Assembly (NCBI GenBank): GCA_964587885.1
Contig: CAZPME010000033.1
Location: 1-19,739, forward strand
Reading direction: 5' to 3'
DNA: 19,739 nt
Source of the DNA: UBA60 sp964587885
Lineage (GTDB): Archaea; Thermoplasmatota; Poseidoniia; Poseidoniales; Poseidoniaceae
This document shows positions 7,425 through 15,628 of this stretch, in pieces; position 1 is the first letter of the stretch; the number at the start of each line of letters is the position of its first letter. The position numbers and the translations under genes are program-made. The notes under the pieces were generated by a model, which saw only the letters and a list, made by a program, of their open reading frames with translations, searched no databases and was not told the origin of the DNA.

Positions 7425-9158
7425 ATGATGGATGAGGGTTTTGTTACTACTTATGTAGGTGCAGAAGTAACAAAGTCTAGAGCCATCAGAGTTTTGACAG
7501 TCAGTACCTTTGCATTCACCATCAACTTTGCTTGTTGGATGATGTACGGGGTTCTCATCACCTACTTGGTGATCAATCGCGTATTCGAATGGGACAAGGC
7601 ACAAATCGGTTGGTTGATTGGTATACCAGTTCTTACAGGTGCTCTTTTCAGACTCCCAGTCGGGATATTAACCGATATTTATGGAGGTCGCAAGATTTTC
7701 ACAGTTGTAATGCTCATTGCAGCAATTCCGATGTACATGGTCAGTAAGGCCGATACATTCTGGGGTTTCTTCTTTGCTGGTCTGGGTTTTGGATTGGCTG
7801 GCACCACCTTCTCTTGCGGCATCGCGTATTCCTCAGTTTGGTTTGAGAAGAAAAGGCAAGGGGTTGCATTGGGGATTTTCGGAGCGGGCAATGCTGGTGC
7901 GGCTCTAACCGTGATTTTCGCCCCCATTCTGCTGGCCAAGTTCTCCGATGATGGAGCAAATATGGAGGGATGGAGATTACTACCTCAACTCTATGCAGCA
8001 ATATTGGTGGTGATGGCGATCATATTCTGGTTATTGACATATGAACGTAAAGTGAAACAAGATCAAAACACAACGTTGAGTGAGAGGCTCTCGCCATTGA
8101 AAGATACGAGGGTTTGGCGTTTCGGGATGTATTACTTTTTGGTATTTGGTGGATTCGTGGCACTCTCCCAATGGTTGGTACCTTACTACGTCAACGTCTA
8201 TGCCGTAAGTGTAGCGACTGCGGGAATGTTGACCGCAATCTTCAGTTTTCCATCAGGAGTCATACGCGCTCTTGGCGGTTGGTTATCGGATAAAGGAGGG
8301 GCTCGAAGAGTAATGTATTGGGTGCTTGGTACTTGCTTACTATCTTCTCTTCTTCTCATTCCACCAAGGATGGAAATCTCTTCCACCGGTGAAGGAGTAT
8401 TGGCACAACGACCTGGCACTGTCATCGATATTGATGATGCAAATAATAGTATTACTCTAGTGGATAATGAGGGAATAGAGAATGAATATTTCTACGATGG
8501 AGCAACTGACGCAGAGATTGAAGAATATTCTTCTTCTGAAGAAGGGGATTCACATATCATCCCTGAAGTCAATACTTGGCAGGAACCGGTAGTAGAAGTT
8601 GGCGATGAAGTGGAGCAAAAACAATTGTTGGCCAAAGGCGTATCATTGATTACTTTCCAAGCGAATATCTGGATTTTCACGTTCTTGGTATTCGTCCTTG
8701 GAATTGCCATGGGGATTGGAAAAGCAGCAGTCTACAAGCACATTCCAGTCTATTACCCTAATGATGTAGGAGTTGTTGGGGGAATTGTAGGAGTTCTGGG
8801 AGGTCTTGGTGGTTTCATCTGTCCGGTAATATTTGGCTATTTATTGAAATGGACGGGATTGTGGACAATGACATGGTTATTCCTGGCATTCATTTCTGCA
8901 GTTTGCTTGATTTGGATGCATGTCATTATCAAAAAGATGACCTTCCGCAGAGCTCCAGAGATTTCTAGATTGATAGAAGATCCAGGTGGTTCATACCTAC
9001 CTTCGCTCAACATTTATTGTCCCAATTTAGGCGAGGACAAGGAGATAAGCCTTCGAATAACTTCTGGAGATCCTCCAGGATTGATGGTTGATGCTTGTCA
9101 GGCATGGACATATGGTTTATGCCCACCTGAATGCACTATGCAGTGCATCACTGAGTAA
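7425..9158 (+). CDS. NarK-type nitrate/nitrite transporter (MFS) with extra extracytoplasmic domain and Cys-rich tail
   Basis: A 12-helix major facilitator of the nitrate/nitrite porter family. Family signs are TGALFRLPVGILTDIYGG with the substrate Arg, GLAGTTFSCGIAYSSVWF followed by GIFGAGNAGA, and GVVGGIVGVLGGLGGF in the second half. It resembles the NarK1-like branch, thought to work as nitrate importers. Two features are unusual. First, about 90 residues (about 315-405, counted from the in-frame GTG 7419) sit between helices 9 and 10, on the outer side; their PGTVIDIDDANNSITL and PVVEVGDEVEQKQLLAKGV pattern looks like a barrel-sandwich (biotinyl/lipoyl-like) fold. Second, a C-terminal tail of about 60 residues has five cysteines (534, 560, 568, 572, 576). 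The start is unsettled: GTG 7419, ATG 7425 and ATG 7428 are all in frame with no clear ribosome site. I chose ATG 7425. Confidence 0.9.
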   Translation: MMDEGFVTTYVGAEVTKSRAIRVLTVSTFAFTINFACWMMYGVLITYLVINRVFEWDKAQIGWLIGIPVLTGALFRLPVGILTDIYGGRKIFTVVMLIAAIPMYMVSKADTFWGFFFAGLGFGLAGTTFSCGIAYSSVWFEKKRQGVALGIFGAGNAGAALTVIFAPILLAKFSDDGANMEGWRLLPQLYAAILVVMAIIFWLLTYERKVKQDQNTTLSERLSPLKDTRVWRFGMYYFLVFGGFVALSQWLVPYYVNVYAVSVATAGMLTAIFSFPSGVIRALGGWLSDKGGARRVMYWVLGTCLLSSLLLIPPRMEISSTGEGVLAQRPGTVIDIDDANNSITLVDNEGIENEYFYDGATDAEIEEYSSSEEGDSHIIPEVNTWQEPVVEVGDEVEQKQLLAKGVSLITFQANIWIFTFLVFVLGIAMGIGKAAVYKHIPVYYPNDVGVVGGIVGVLGGLGGFICPVIFGYLLKWTGLWTMTWLFLAFISAVCLIWMHVIIKKMTFRRAPEISRLIEDPGGSYLPSLNIYCPNLGEDKEISLRITSGDPPGLMVDACQAWTYGLCPPECTMQCITE

Positions 9159-9169
9159 ATGATTGAAGA

Positions 9170-9174
9170 GGAGG
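9170..9174 (+). promoter_or_regulatory. ribosome binding site deciding the second narK start
   Basis: GGAGG lies 9 bases before ATG 9184. The frame is open from a TTG at 9163, but that codon lies before the ribosome site, so ATG 9184 is preferred. Confidence 0.7.
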
Positions 9175-9183
9175 AATAGAATA

Positions 9184-10818
9184 ATGTCAGAAGATAATGA
9201 TGAATCAAAGAACCCAGGAACTGGAACCCAATTCAAATATTGGAATCCTGAAGACGAAGAATTTTGGAATGAACACGGTAAGAAGTTGGCCACACGTAAC
9301 TTATGGATATCAATTCCCAACCTGTTTTTGGGATTTGCAATATGGATGGTATGGGGTGTTATCATTACAAAGATGCAAGGCATACATGATGCCAATCCCG
9401 ACCTATTTTCGTTCAAAGGATGGGGCGGATTGATGGGGGATGAATACAAGGCTCTGTTGTACATACTTCCTGGAGTGGCAGGTCTTGCTGGTGCGACTTT
9501 CCGTATCACGAATTCATTCATGATTGAAATATCAGGTGGTCGCAATGTCATTGCTGCGACAACATTGCTACTGATGCTACCAATGATAGGGGTGGGGATT
9601 GCTCTGCAAGACCCTGATGTCTCATTCACGATATTGATCATTTACGCATTGATGTCAGGGGTAGGGGGTGGTGCATTCGCCTCCTCGATGTCCAATATTT
9701 CCTTCTTCTATCCACGCAAGATGCAGGGCCTCTCACTCGGTCTCAACGCAGGGATTGGAAATCTTGGGGTAAGCGCCATGCAGTTCGTAGTACCATTCGT
9801 GATGTCATTCGCTCTCTTCGGAGGGATGTCTGGTGCAGTGGCAGGTGGTTTTTATGTAGCCAATGCTGGTTTGTTGTGGGTTCCTTTCTGCCTATTTTTC
9901 ATGGTTGGCGCATGGCTGTGGATGAACAACATGCCAGAGCATGATGTAGATAATACTCCAAATTCTCTGAAGAAATATTTCTGGCTTGAAGGAATTGGTT
10001 ATATTGCCGCAGGAGTAGTTGTCGCTGGATTCGTTACCACTCGAGATAGCCCTATTTTCGATTCATCTTTCATGGGAATTGTTAGAATTTTCATAATGGT
10101 CGCAATTGCAGTGGTTGTCACTCTCTCGTTGATGAGATATGCCACACCTAGTTCAGTGAAGGAAAGCCTATTGGACCAATGGAAGATATTTGGTGAGAAA
10201 CATAATTGGTTGATGACCTGGCTGTACATCATGACCTTTGGTTCGTTCATTGGCTTTGCTGCAGTATTCCCCAAACTCATTCTTGATGTGTTTGGATATC
10301 TTCCTAATACCGACCCAAACCCATGGTACAAAGATCAAGCATTGACTTACGGTTTCCTCGGCCCGCTGGTTGGTGCGGCACTGCGCCCACCTGGCGGTTG
10401 GATGGCCGATAAGTGGGGGGGTGCTAGAGTAACTCATTGGGCAACAGTGGTGATGATTATAGCCACAATTGGGGTTGGCATGATTATTGTCAAGGCACAG
10501 GCATCCGAGACACCGCAGGATTACTTTGTACCATTCATGATTCTGTTCATGATTCTGTTCACTACCACCGGTATCGGTAATGGTTCGACGTTCCGTATGA
10601 TCGCCGTCATCTTTCCTCGTAAACAGGCAGGGCCCGTCCTTGGTTGGTCATCTTCCGTCGCTGCATATGGAGCGTTCATCATCCCTGCCGTATTCGCGGT
10701 TGCAATCGCAGCAAAGGTGCCAGAATTCGCTATGTATGGTTTTGCCGGCTACTACATTTCCTGTCTCGGTGTCAATTGGTGGTACTATGCTCGTAAAGGT
10801 GCAGAGATGCCTTGTTGA
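9184..10818 (+). CDS. narK: NarK/NarU-type nitrate/nitrite antiporter (MFS), enlarged
   Basis: This second transporter is closer to E. coli NarK, which exchanges nitrate for nitrite. Conserved pieces are GLAGATFRITNSF with R107 (matching E. coli R89), the nitrate signature GGGAFASSMSNISFFYP followed by GLNAGIGNLGVS, and GAALRPPGGWMADKWGG with R401 (matching R305). The late signature GIGNGSTFRMIAVIFP is also intact. At 544 residues it is longer than E. coli NarK (463). The extra length is a 40-residue acidic N-terminus and two additional hydrophobic segments between the halves (about residues 275-320), suggesting 14 rather than 12 helices. The division of labour with the preceding gene is probably import by the first and nitrate-in/nitrite-out exchange by this one (inference). 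Confidence 0.93.
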   Translation: MSEDNDESKNPGTGTQFKYWNPEDEEFWNEHGKKLATRNLWISIPNLFLGFAIWMVWGVIITKMQGIHDANPDLFSFKGWGGLMGDEYKALLYILPGVAGLAGATFRITNSFMIEISGGRNVIAATTLLLMLPMIGVGIALQDPDVSFTILIIYALMSGVGGGAFASSMSNISFFYPRKMQGLSLGLNAGIGNLGVSAMQFVVPFVMSFALFGGMSGAVAGGFYVANAGLLWVPFCLFFMVGAWLWMNNMPEHDVDNTPNSLKKYFWLEGIGYIAAGVVVAGFVTTRDSPIFDSSFMGIVRIFIMVAIAVVVTLSLMRYATPSSVKESLLDQWKIFGEKHNWLMTWLYIMTFGSFIGFAAVFPKLILDVFGYLPNTDPNPWYKDQALTYGFLGPLVGAALRPPGGWMADKWGGARVTHWATVVMIIATIGVGMIIVKAQASETPQDYFVPFMILFMILFTTTGIGNGSTFRMIAVIFPRKQAGPVLGWSSSVAAYGAFIIPAVFAVAIAAKVPEFAMYGFAGYYISCLGVNWWYYARKGAEMPC

Positions 10819-10843
10819 ATAAGTTCAATGGTGATATCTATTC

Positions 10844-10848
10844 GGAGG
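10844..10848 (+). promoter_or_regulatory. ribosome binding site of the hemerythrin gene
   Basis: GGAGG is followed by three consecutive in-frame ATG codons at 10850, 10853 and 10856. Only the third has normal spacing (7 bases), so 10856 is the likely start. Confidence 0.6.
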
Positions 10849-10855
10849 TATGATG

Positions 10856-11413
10856 ATGGACGAGAAGGAACACGCTTTGCATGAATTTTTTACCAAGGAC
10901 CATCGCCGTTTGGATAAGTTGTTCAATCGTTTCAGAGCAGATGATTCAGCATCAAGAATTGAGATTCTCAATATGTTCGCTGCTGGATTGATTCGGCATA
11001 TAATATGGGAAGAAGAATATCTATTTCCGATATTTGAGAGGGTCACCGGAATGGTTCAAGAAGGACCAATTGTAGTCATGCGTGAGGACCATCACACCAT
11101 CCAAGAATTGCTCTATGAATTGCTGATGCAAGCCAAGGAGGGGGAGATTTCTTCCACCCTACCTGTTCGACTTGAGGGTTTGTTGCTGCAACATAATCAG
11201 GCTGAAGAGAACGTATTGTACGAAGCGGTTGAAAGTATGCTTGCACCCGAGAGTAGAACAGAATTATTGCAGACATTGATGGAGGAAGGTGAACTCGATA
11301 TTGAAGAATGGATTGAGGGAGTCTCCATTATTGAGGGCCAATCTGAGGATGAATCTGATTCCGACGAAGAAGTGTCTGATTCCGATTGCTCTAATCCAGT
11401 TTCTTTTCATTGA
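10856..11413 (+). CDS. hemerythrin-like HHE domain protein with acidic tail
   Basis: The 185-residue soluble protein has two hemerythrin HHE motifs. The first half has HEFFTKDHRRLDKLF, then RHIIWEEEYLFPIFE; the second has REDHHTIQELLYELL, then QHNQAEENVLYEAVE. These supply the His and Glu ligands of a non-heme diiron site. Such proteins bind oxygen or nitric oxide, or help repair iron-sulfur clusters (YtfE/RIC-like); this one lacks the N-terminal ScdA-type domain of many RIC proteins. The last 30 residues are a Ser/Asp/Glu-rich tail of low complexity. It follows the second narK gene after 37 bases (31 if the first of the three ATG codons is used) and closes the operon. A role in coping with nitric oxide or nitrite stress from nitrate respiration, or in oxygen sensing, is an inference from position. 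Confidence 0.88.
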   Translation: MDEKEHALHEFFTKDHRRLDKLFNRFRADDSASRIEILNMFAAGLIRHIIWEEEYLFPIFERVTGMVQEGPIVVMREDHHTIQELLYELLMQAKEGEISSTLPVRLEGLLLQHNQAEENVLYEAVESMLAPESRTELLQTLMEEGELDIEEWIEGVSIIEGQSEDESDSDEEVSDSDCSNPVSFH

Positions 11414-11484
11414 ATCTTGTAGGTAGTGATTGGCCTAGATGACTCGCCGCGATGTGGAACTATGATACTGAATTGAAGGGTTTT

Positions 11485-11515
11485 CCAATAGTGGTGCAGA
11501 CCACTGAATTATTGG
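11485..11515 (+). terminator. stem-loop between convergent genes, possible terminator
   Basis: CCAATA-GTGGT-GCAG-ACCAC-TGAAT-TATTGG forms a stem of 11 base pairs with a GCAG tetraloop and a 5-base bulge on the 3' side. It lies in the 130-base gap between the convergent hemerythrin and mobB genes. There is no T run after it on either strand, so an intrinsic terminator is only a guess; it could instead protect mRNA 3' ends. Nothing else is recognisable in this gap. Confidence 0.4.
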
Positions 11516-11543
11516 GCAGGTGAATCTAACAGAGGGGTACGTC

Positions 11544-12017
11544 CTATTCCATCAACATGTCTTCTATCATCTCAAGGATGGGTTCTAGATCATTGTCGTA
11601 GATCATAACTGTTCCAGGCTTGATGTCTCCTTTTCCCCCTAGAAACACCTTCGGTATCGATTCATCTTTCCAACCTTCCAGTAGCACGACATCAACCATC
11701 GTGGTTGAAGTGAGCAATTCTATCGACTCGGATAGATTCAATTTCCTGCCAAGGAACATAGCCGTTTCTACATCTGACGAGAGTATTACAGATTCCGACC
11801 CCGCTTGGCGATGGCGCCAAGTATCCTTTCCCTCACGGTCTGCCGATACACTATGATGAGTTTGTTTGATTGTTCCAACCCTAAGACCTTTAGCCATTAA
11901 ACGTGGAATCAATCTCTCTAGTAAAGTAGTCTTTCCCGAATTGGAGAAACCATAGAATCCTAGCACGGGGGTCTTTCTCTCGCTATCGAACATACAATCA
12001 AAATGATTTTCAGGCAT
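11544..12017 (-). CDS. mobB: molybdopterin-guanine dinucleotide biosynthesis adapter MobB
   Basis: MobB is a small GTP-binding P-loop protein that assists MobA in making the guanine dinucleotide form of the molybdenum cofactor, the form NarG uses. The 157 residues show the Walker A loop GFSNSGKTT near residue 23, followed by LLERLIPRLMAKGLRVGTIKQTHH, typical of MobB. Further family signs are the DTWRHRQAGSESVILSS segment and a VDVVLLEGWKDESIPKVF segment holding the acidic Walker-B-like part. It reads toward the nar operon and ends 130 bases from the hemerythrin gene. The ATG at 12017 lies 4 bases after the stop of the small frame upstream. No mobA is in the window. Confidence 0.93.
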   Translation of the reverse strand: MPENHFDCMFDSERKTPVLGFYGFSNSGKTTLLERLIPRLMAKGLRVGTIKQTHHSVSADREGKDTWRHRQAGSESVILSSDVETAMFLGRKLNLSESIELLTSTTMVDVVLLEGWKDESIPKVFLGGKGDIKPGTVMIYDNDLEPILEMIEDMLME

Positions 12018-12021
12018 TTAC

Positions 12022-12294
12022 TCACATCCACCATATCGAGTTGTTCGGAGAACTTCGTAGATGCTCGGATTGTGTAGTTGAATGAACTATCAATCTCTTG
12101 CAGGGGGATGATTTCAAATTGCTTATTGAATAAGTGATCAACGGGGCATCGCCATCGACTTCGAAGATTGATGATACATCACCTAGATTGACGCTTATAC
12201 TCTTGGCACACTCAAGAGGTGGAGCTAACGCAATGCTGCTATCACCAATTGGGTGAGTCGCCCTAATACCCATGAAACGATGAAGAGTTATCAA
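12022..12294 (-). pseudogene. small unrecognised frame, possibly a decayed gene next to mobB
   Basis: A 90-codon frame runs from TTG 12294 (GGGTGAGG 8 bases upstream) to TGA 12022-12024; ATG 12273 is an alternative start. The N-terminal half looks protein-like, with ITLHRFMGIRATHPIGDSSI. The C-terminal half is rich in Ser and Cys and looks less so. Over the same bases (about 12140 down to 12005) a different frame reads PVDHLFNKQFEIIPLQE followed by STKFSEQLDMVDV, which looks more like real protein. This switch suggests one gene broken by a frameshift. The 'HR..G......GD' pattern faintly recalls MoaE, which would fit beside mobB, but the catalytic-lysine region is not convincing. Function is unknown; it may also be a genuine small protein. 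Confidence 0.35.
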
Positions 12295-12308
12295 TATCTT
12301 TGCCTCAC

Positions 12309-12324
12309 CCCCAACATGTTAGGG
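12309..12324. repeat. imperfect palindrome downstream of nrdJ
   Basis: CCCCAACATGTTAGGG reads as an inverted repeat with one mismatched pair around the perfect core AACATGTT. It lies in the 84-base gap between the nrdJ stop and the small frame at 12022-12294. Operator-like in form; function unknown. Confidence 0.35.
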
Positions 12325-12378
12325 TTCAATAACATCCTAGCAATATTTTCAATCACACAACTCTGCCCTTACTTGGAT

Positions 12379-15300
12379 TCAACTGCAACCAGTGGTCGCT
12401 CCGCAACTCACGCATCTCTCACAAGTACCATTTCTAACCAAGGTGAATCCATGGCATTCAGGGCAAGGGTTTCCTGTGAAACCATCTTTCTGAGCAAGTT
12501 CAGATTCATCCACATCAGCAGATTCTGGAATGCTGTCTAGACGCATCTGCACTCTGCGGGAGCCTGAGATGGGAAGTTTCTCCGAATCTTCACTAAAAAT
12601 TCTTGTTCCATCGGGTTCGAGATCTTTTGGCAGAATATGTGCCAAATCTTTGCGACCAAGATAATGGATCGCAAGGTCTCTAAAGATATAATCAATGATA
12701 CTGGTAGCCATTTTGATTCGTTGATTTCCTACTACTGGGCCATTTGGCTCAAAACGAGTGAATACAAATGCATCAACATATTCTTCAAGGGGCACACCAT
12801 ATTGTAATCCAAGACTCACAGCAACTGCAAAACTGTTCATGACTGACCGAAATGCTGCACCTTCCTTATGTAAATCGACGAATATTTCACCAACTCTACC
12901 GTCATCATATTCTCCAGAATGGAGATAGATGTTGTGGCCTCCTACCTTGGCTTTTTGAATGTAGCCATTTCGCCTAGATGGAAGTTTCATCCTCACTGCA
13001 AGGTAGTTTTTCAAGCGTTGATTTTTTTTGCCACTCGGATTACTATTCGTTACCTTCATGGAATTCAATGGCTGAGACAATTTGCTCCCATCACGATATA
13101 TAGCACAAGCCTTGACCATCGAATGCCAACATAATTCGTAGGCTGCTCGGATATCTTCTCGAGAAGACTTGTTAGGCATATTGATGGTTTTTGAAATCGC
13201 TCCTGAAATGTAAGGTTGGACCGCCGCCATCATCTGCACGTGCGAGGACCAATGAAGTGATCTCGTTCCCTCGCCAACAGAAGTTGCACAATCAAAGACA
13301 CTGAGGTGCTTCTCATTCAATAACTCACAACCTTCAATCGTCCCTTTCGCAAGGATGTATTCTTGTATCGATTGCGAAACTTCATCGGAATAACCCAATT
13401 CTGATAATGCGTATGGAACAGCATTGTTGACAATTCGCATGCTTCCGCCACCTGCTAGAGATTTGAATTTGACAAGTGCATAATCGGGCTCTAGGCCCGT
13501 AGTATCACAATCCATGAGTAGGCCGATTGTACCAGTTGGGGCAATGCATGTAACTTGGGCATTTCTTACTCCATATCTTTCAGCATTGAGTATCACTTCA
13601 TCCCAGATTGATCTACCTATATCTACCAAGTCCTCTGAAACTAGATCCCATTCAATCTTAGTCGGGAATATAGATAATCCTTCATATGATTCTGACTCAG
13701 AACCATATGCTGCGCGACGATGATTACGTAATACTCGATTAACATCTTCATCATTGTTTTCATATTCTGGAAACGCACCTAGATGTTCGGCAAGTTCAAC
13801 ACTAGTGGACCAAGCTACTGCACCGATTAATGAGGTCAAAGCAGCAGCCAATGCTCTAGCACTTGGCTCATCATATGAAAGGCCTTTACGCATTAAGAGT
13901 GAGCCGAGGTTTGCATGTCCCAAGCCAAGTGTCCTATGTTGCCAGGAGCGGATGGCAATCTTTTCTGTAGGAAACTGGGCCATACTGACGCTGATATCGA
14001 GAATCACGGTCAACAATCTGCTGGCGTGAATCAATGCTGGATGATCAACATCGCCATCATCGTTCAAGAATGAAACCAAATTCAAACTCGCTAGATTACA
14101 TGCAGTATCATCGACAAACATGTATTCAGAACAGGGGTTGCTACCTCTAATTTCTCCTGACTGGGGGCAAGTGTGCCACTCGTTGATGGTATCGTGGAAT
14201 TGAACTCCCGGATCTGCGCACGACCATGTCGCCTCCGAGATTAGATCCCATAATTCATCAGCCTCAACCTGAAGGTGTGCTGAATGGGAAAACGATTCCA
14301 CCATCCCAACTCTCGGTTGGAGATTCCATTTTTCTTTGTTCTTTACTGCCTGCATGAAGGAATTGTTCAATCGAACCGAGTTGTTGCTGTTCTGCCCACT
14401 GACTGTTGAATATGCTTCACCCTGCCAATCAGTATTTAGGGCAATGAAATTGTGGTCGCCAAGTCTGGAGTCCAATATTCTCTGTATCAATGCTTGTGGG
14501 ACTCCTTCATCTAACGAATCTTGAATAATCTGCTCAACATCTGCTGAATCTATAGATAATCTACGCCTAAAGCGAGCATCAATCAACTCTTCCATTCGCC
14601 GCTTGATATTTGAACTACCTGCAACCAATGAGGCCACTTTTTCCTCTTCCCTCTTTTTCCATTGCACGAAATCCATGATTTCAGGATGATCGATATCAAG
14701 AATCACCATTTTGGCTGCTCTTCGGGTAGTTCCTCCGCTACGTATCGCTCCAGCGGCTCGGTCACCTACCTTCAAGAAGGACATCAATCCAGAACTTTCC
14801 CCGCCACCGGACAGGGTTTCTCCGCGGCCCCTGATCGTCGAATAATTGGTTCCGGTTCCTGAACCAAATTTGAACAAACGAGCCTCTCTTTTCCATAGGT
14901 CCATGATGCCATTCTCCCCAACAAGGTCGTCTTCAACAGATAGAATGAAACAAGCGTGCGGTTGAGGGCGTTCATACGAGCTGGTAGAAAGTTGCGCCAC
15001 CCCTTTATTGTCAACCCAGTAATGACCATTGGCCTCACCAGTTATTCCATATGCCCAATGGAGTCCTGTGTTGAACCATTGTGGACTGTTTGGAGCCGCT
15101 TTCTGGTGGAGCAGCAAGTGGCATACTTCGTCATGGAAAGATAATGCATTCAACTCATCAGCAAAAAACCCCTCCTGCCATCCCCAATAGGTCCAGGCTC
15201 CAGCAAGGCGCCTGATGACGTCTTCGACATCGTCTTCACTTCTGTATCGTTCGTCCTCATCAAGAAGGGCTAATGCTTCAGAATCCTCTTCTGACGGCCA

Positions 15301-15588
15301 TAACCAAATTGGGACATCTTGCATTTCTACTCGGCGTAATTTGACAGGAACTCCTTTCCTCCGCATATAATTTCGGATGATGACATGCCCTGCAATCTCC
15401 GACCAATCTTTAGGCACACGAAAATCTTCCTTTAGAGATTCTTCTTTTCCATCCCATGAAGTGGAACGGATTTCCCACTCGATTCCTGAAAATGGATCAC
15501 TACCCTCTTCGGTATGCAATCTTGAGAATCCCAAGCCGAGATTCGTTTCTTTGACAGTAGGAGATTCATTATTACTTACTGAATTCAT
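12379..15588 (-). CDS. nrdJ: vitamin B12-dependent ribonucleotide reductase, class II
   Basis: This enzyme reduces ribonucleotides to deoxyribonucleotides using adenosylcobalamin, with no need for oxygen. The roughly 1069-residue chain has the class II layout: N-terminal EGSDPFSGIEWE and QKAAPNSPQWFNTG; PHACFILSVED with redox Cys215; FKFGSGTGTNYS; and the active-site loop NPCSEYMF with Cys488. Residue numbers count from the in-frame GTG 15594. A TSCPD-type domain follows (LHSGEYDDGRVGEIFVDLHKEG). The chain ends with CPEC...CERCVSC, the cysteine tail used for re-reduction or zinc binding. No ATP cone is evident at the N-terminus. GGTGATG at 15594-15600 favours ATG 15588 over ATG 15591 and GTG 15594. 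It is divergent from the benzoyl-CoA-reductase-like operon. A B12-dependent, oxygen-independent enzyme suits a life that includes low oxygen. Confidence 0.96.
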   Translation of the reverse strand: MNSVSNNESPTVKETNLGLGFSRLHTEEGSDPFSGIEWEIRSTSWDGKEESLKEDFRVPKDWSEIAGHVIIRNYMRRKGVPVKLRRVEMQDVPIWLWPSEEDSEALALLDEDERYRSEDDVEDVIRRLAGAWTYWGWQEGFFADELNALSFHDEVCHLLLHQKAAPNSPQWFNTGLHWAYGITGEANGHYWVDNKGVAQLSTSSYERPQPHACFILSVEDDLVGENGIMDLWKREARLFKFGSGTGTNYSTIRGRGETLSGGGESSGLMSFLKVGDRAAGAIRSGGTTRRAAKMVILDIDHPEIMDFVQWKKREEEKVASLVAGSSNIKRRMEELIDARFRRRLSIDSADVEQIIQDSLDEGVPQALIQRILDSRLGDHNFIALNTDWQGEAYSTVSGQNSNNSVRLNNSFMQAVKNKEKWNLQPRVGMVESFSHSAHLQVEADELWDLISEATWSCADPGVQFHDTINEWHTCPQSGEIRGSNPCSEYMFVDDTACNLASLNLVSFLNDDGDVDHPALIHASRLLTVILDISVSMAQFPTEKIAIRSWQHRTLGLGHANLGSLLMRKGLSYDEPSARALAAALTSLIGAVAWSTSVELAEHLGAFPEYENNDEDVNRVLRNHRRAAYGSESESYEGLSIFPTKIEWDLVSEDLVDIGRSIWDEVILNAERYGVRNAQVTCIAPTGTIGLLMDCDTTGLEPDYALVKFKSLAGGGSMRIVNNAVPYALSELGYSDEVSQSIQEYILAKGTIEGCELLNEKHLSVFDCATSVGEGTRSLHWSSHVQMMAAVQPYISGAISKTINMPNKSSREDIRAAYELCWHSMVKACAIYRDGSKLSQPLNSMKVTNSNPSGKKNQRLKNYLAVRMKLPSRRNGYIQKAKVGGHNIYLHSGEYDDGRVGEIFVDLHKEGAAFRSVMNSFAVAVSLGLQYGVPLEEYVDAFVFTRFEPNGPVVGNQRIKMATSIIDYIFRDLAIHYLGRKDLAHILPKDLEPDGTRIFSEDSEKLPISGSRRVQMRLDSIPESADVDESELAQKDGFTGNPCPECHGFTLVRNGTCERCVSCGATTGCS

Positions 15589-15628
15589 CATCACATCACC
15601 ACAGAGAATCTACCCTAGAAATGCTAGG

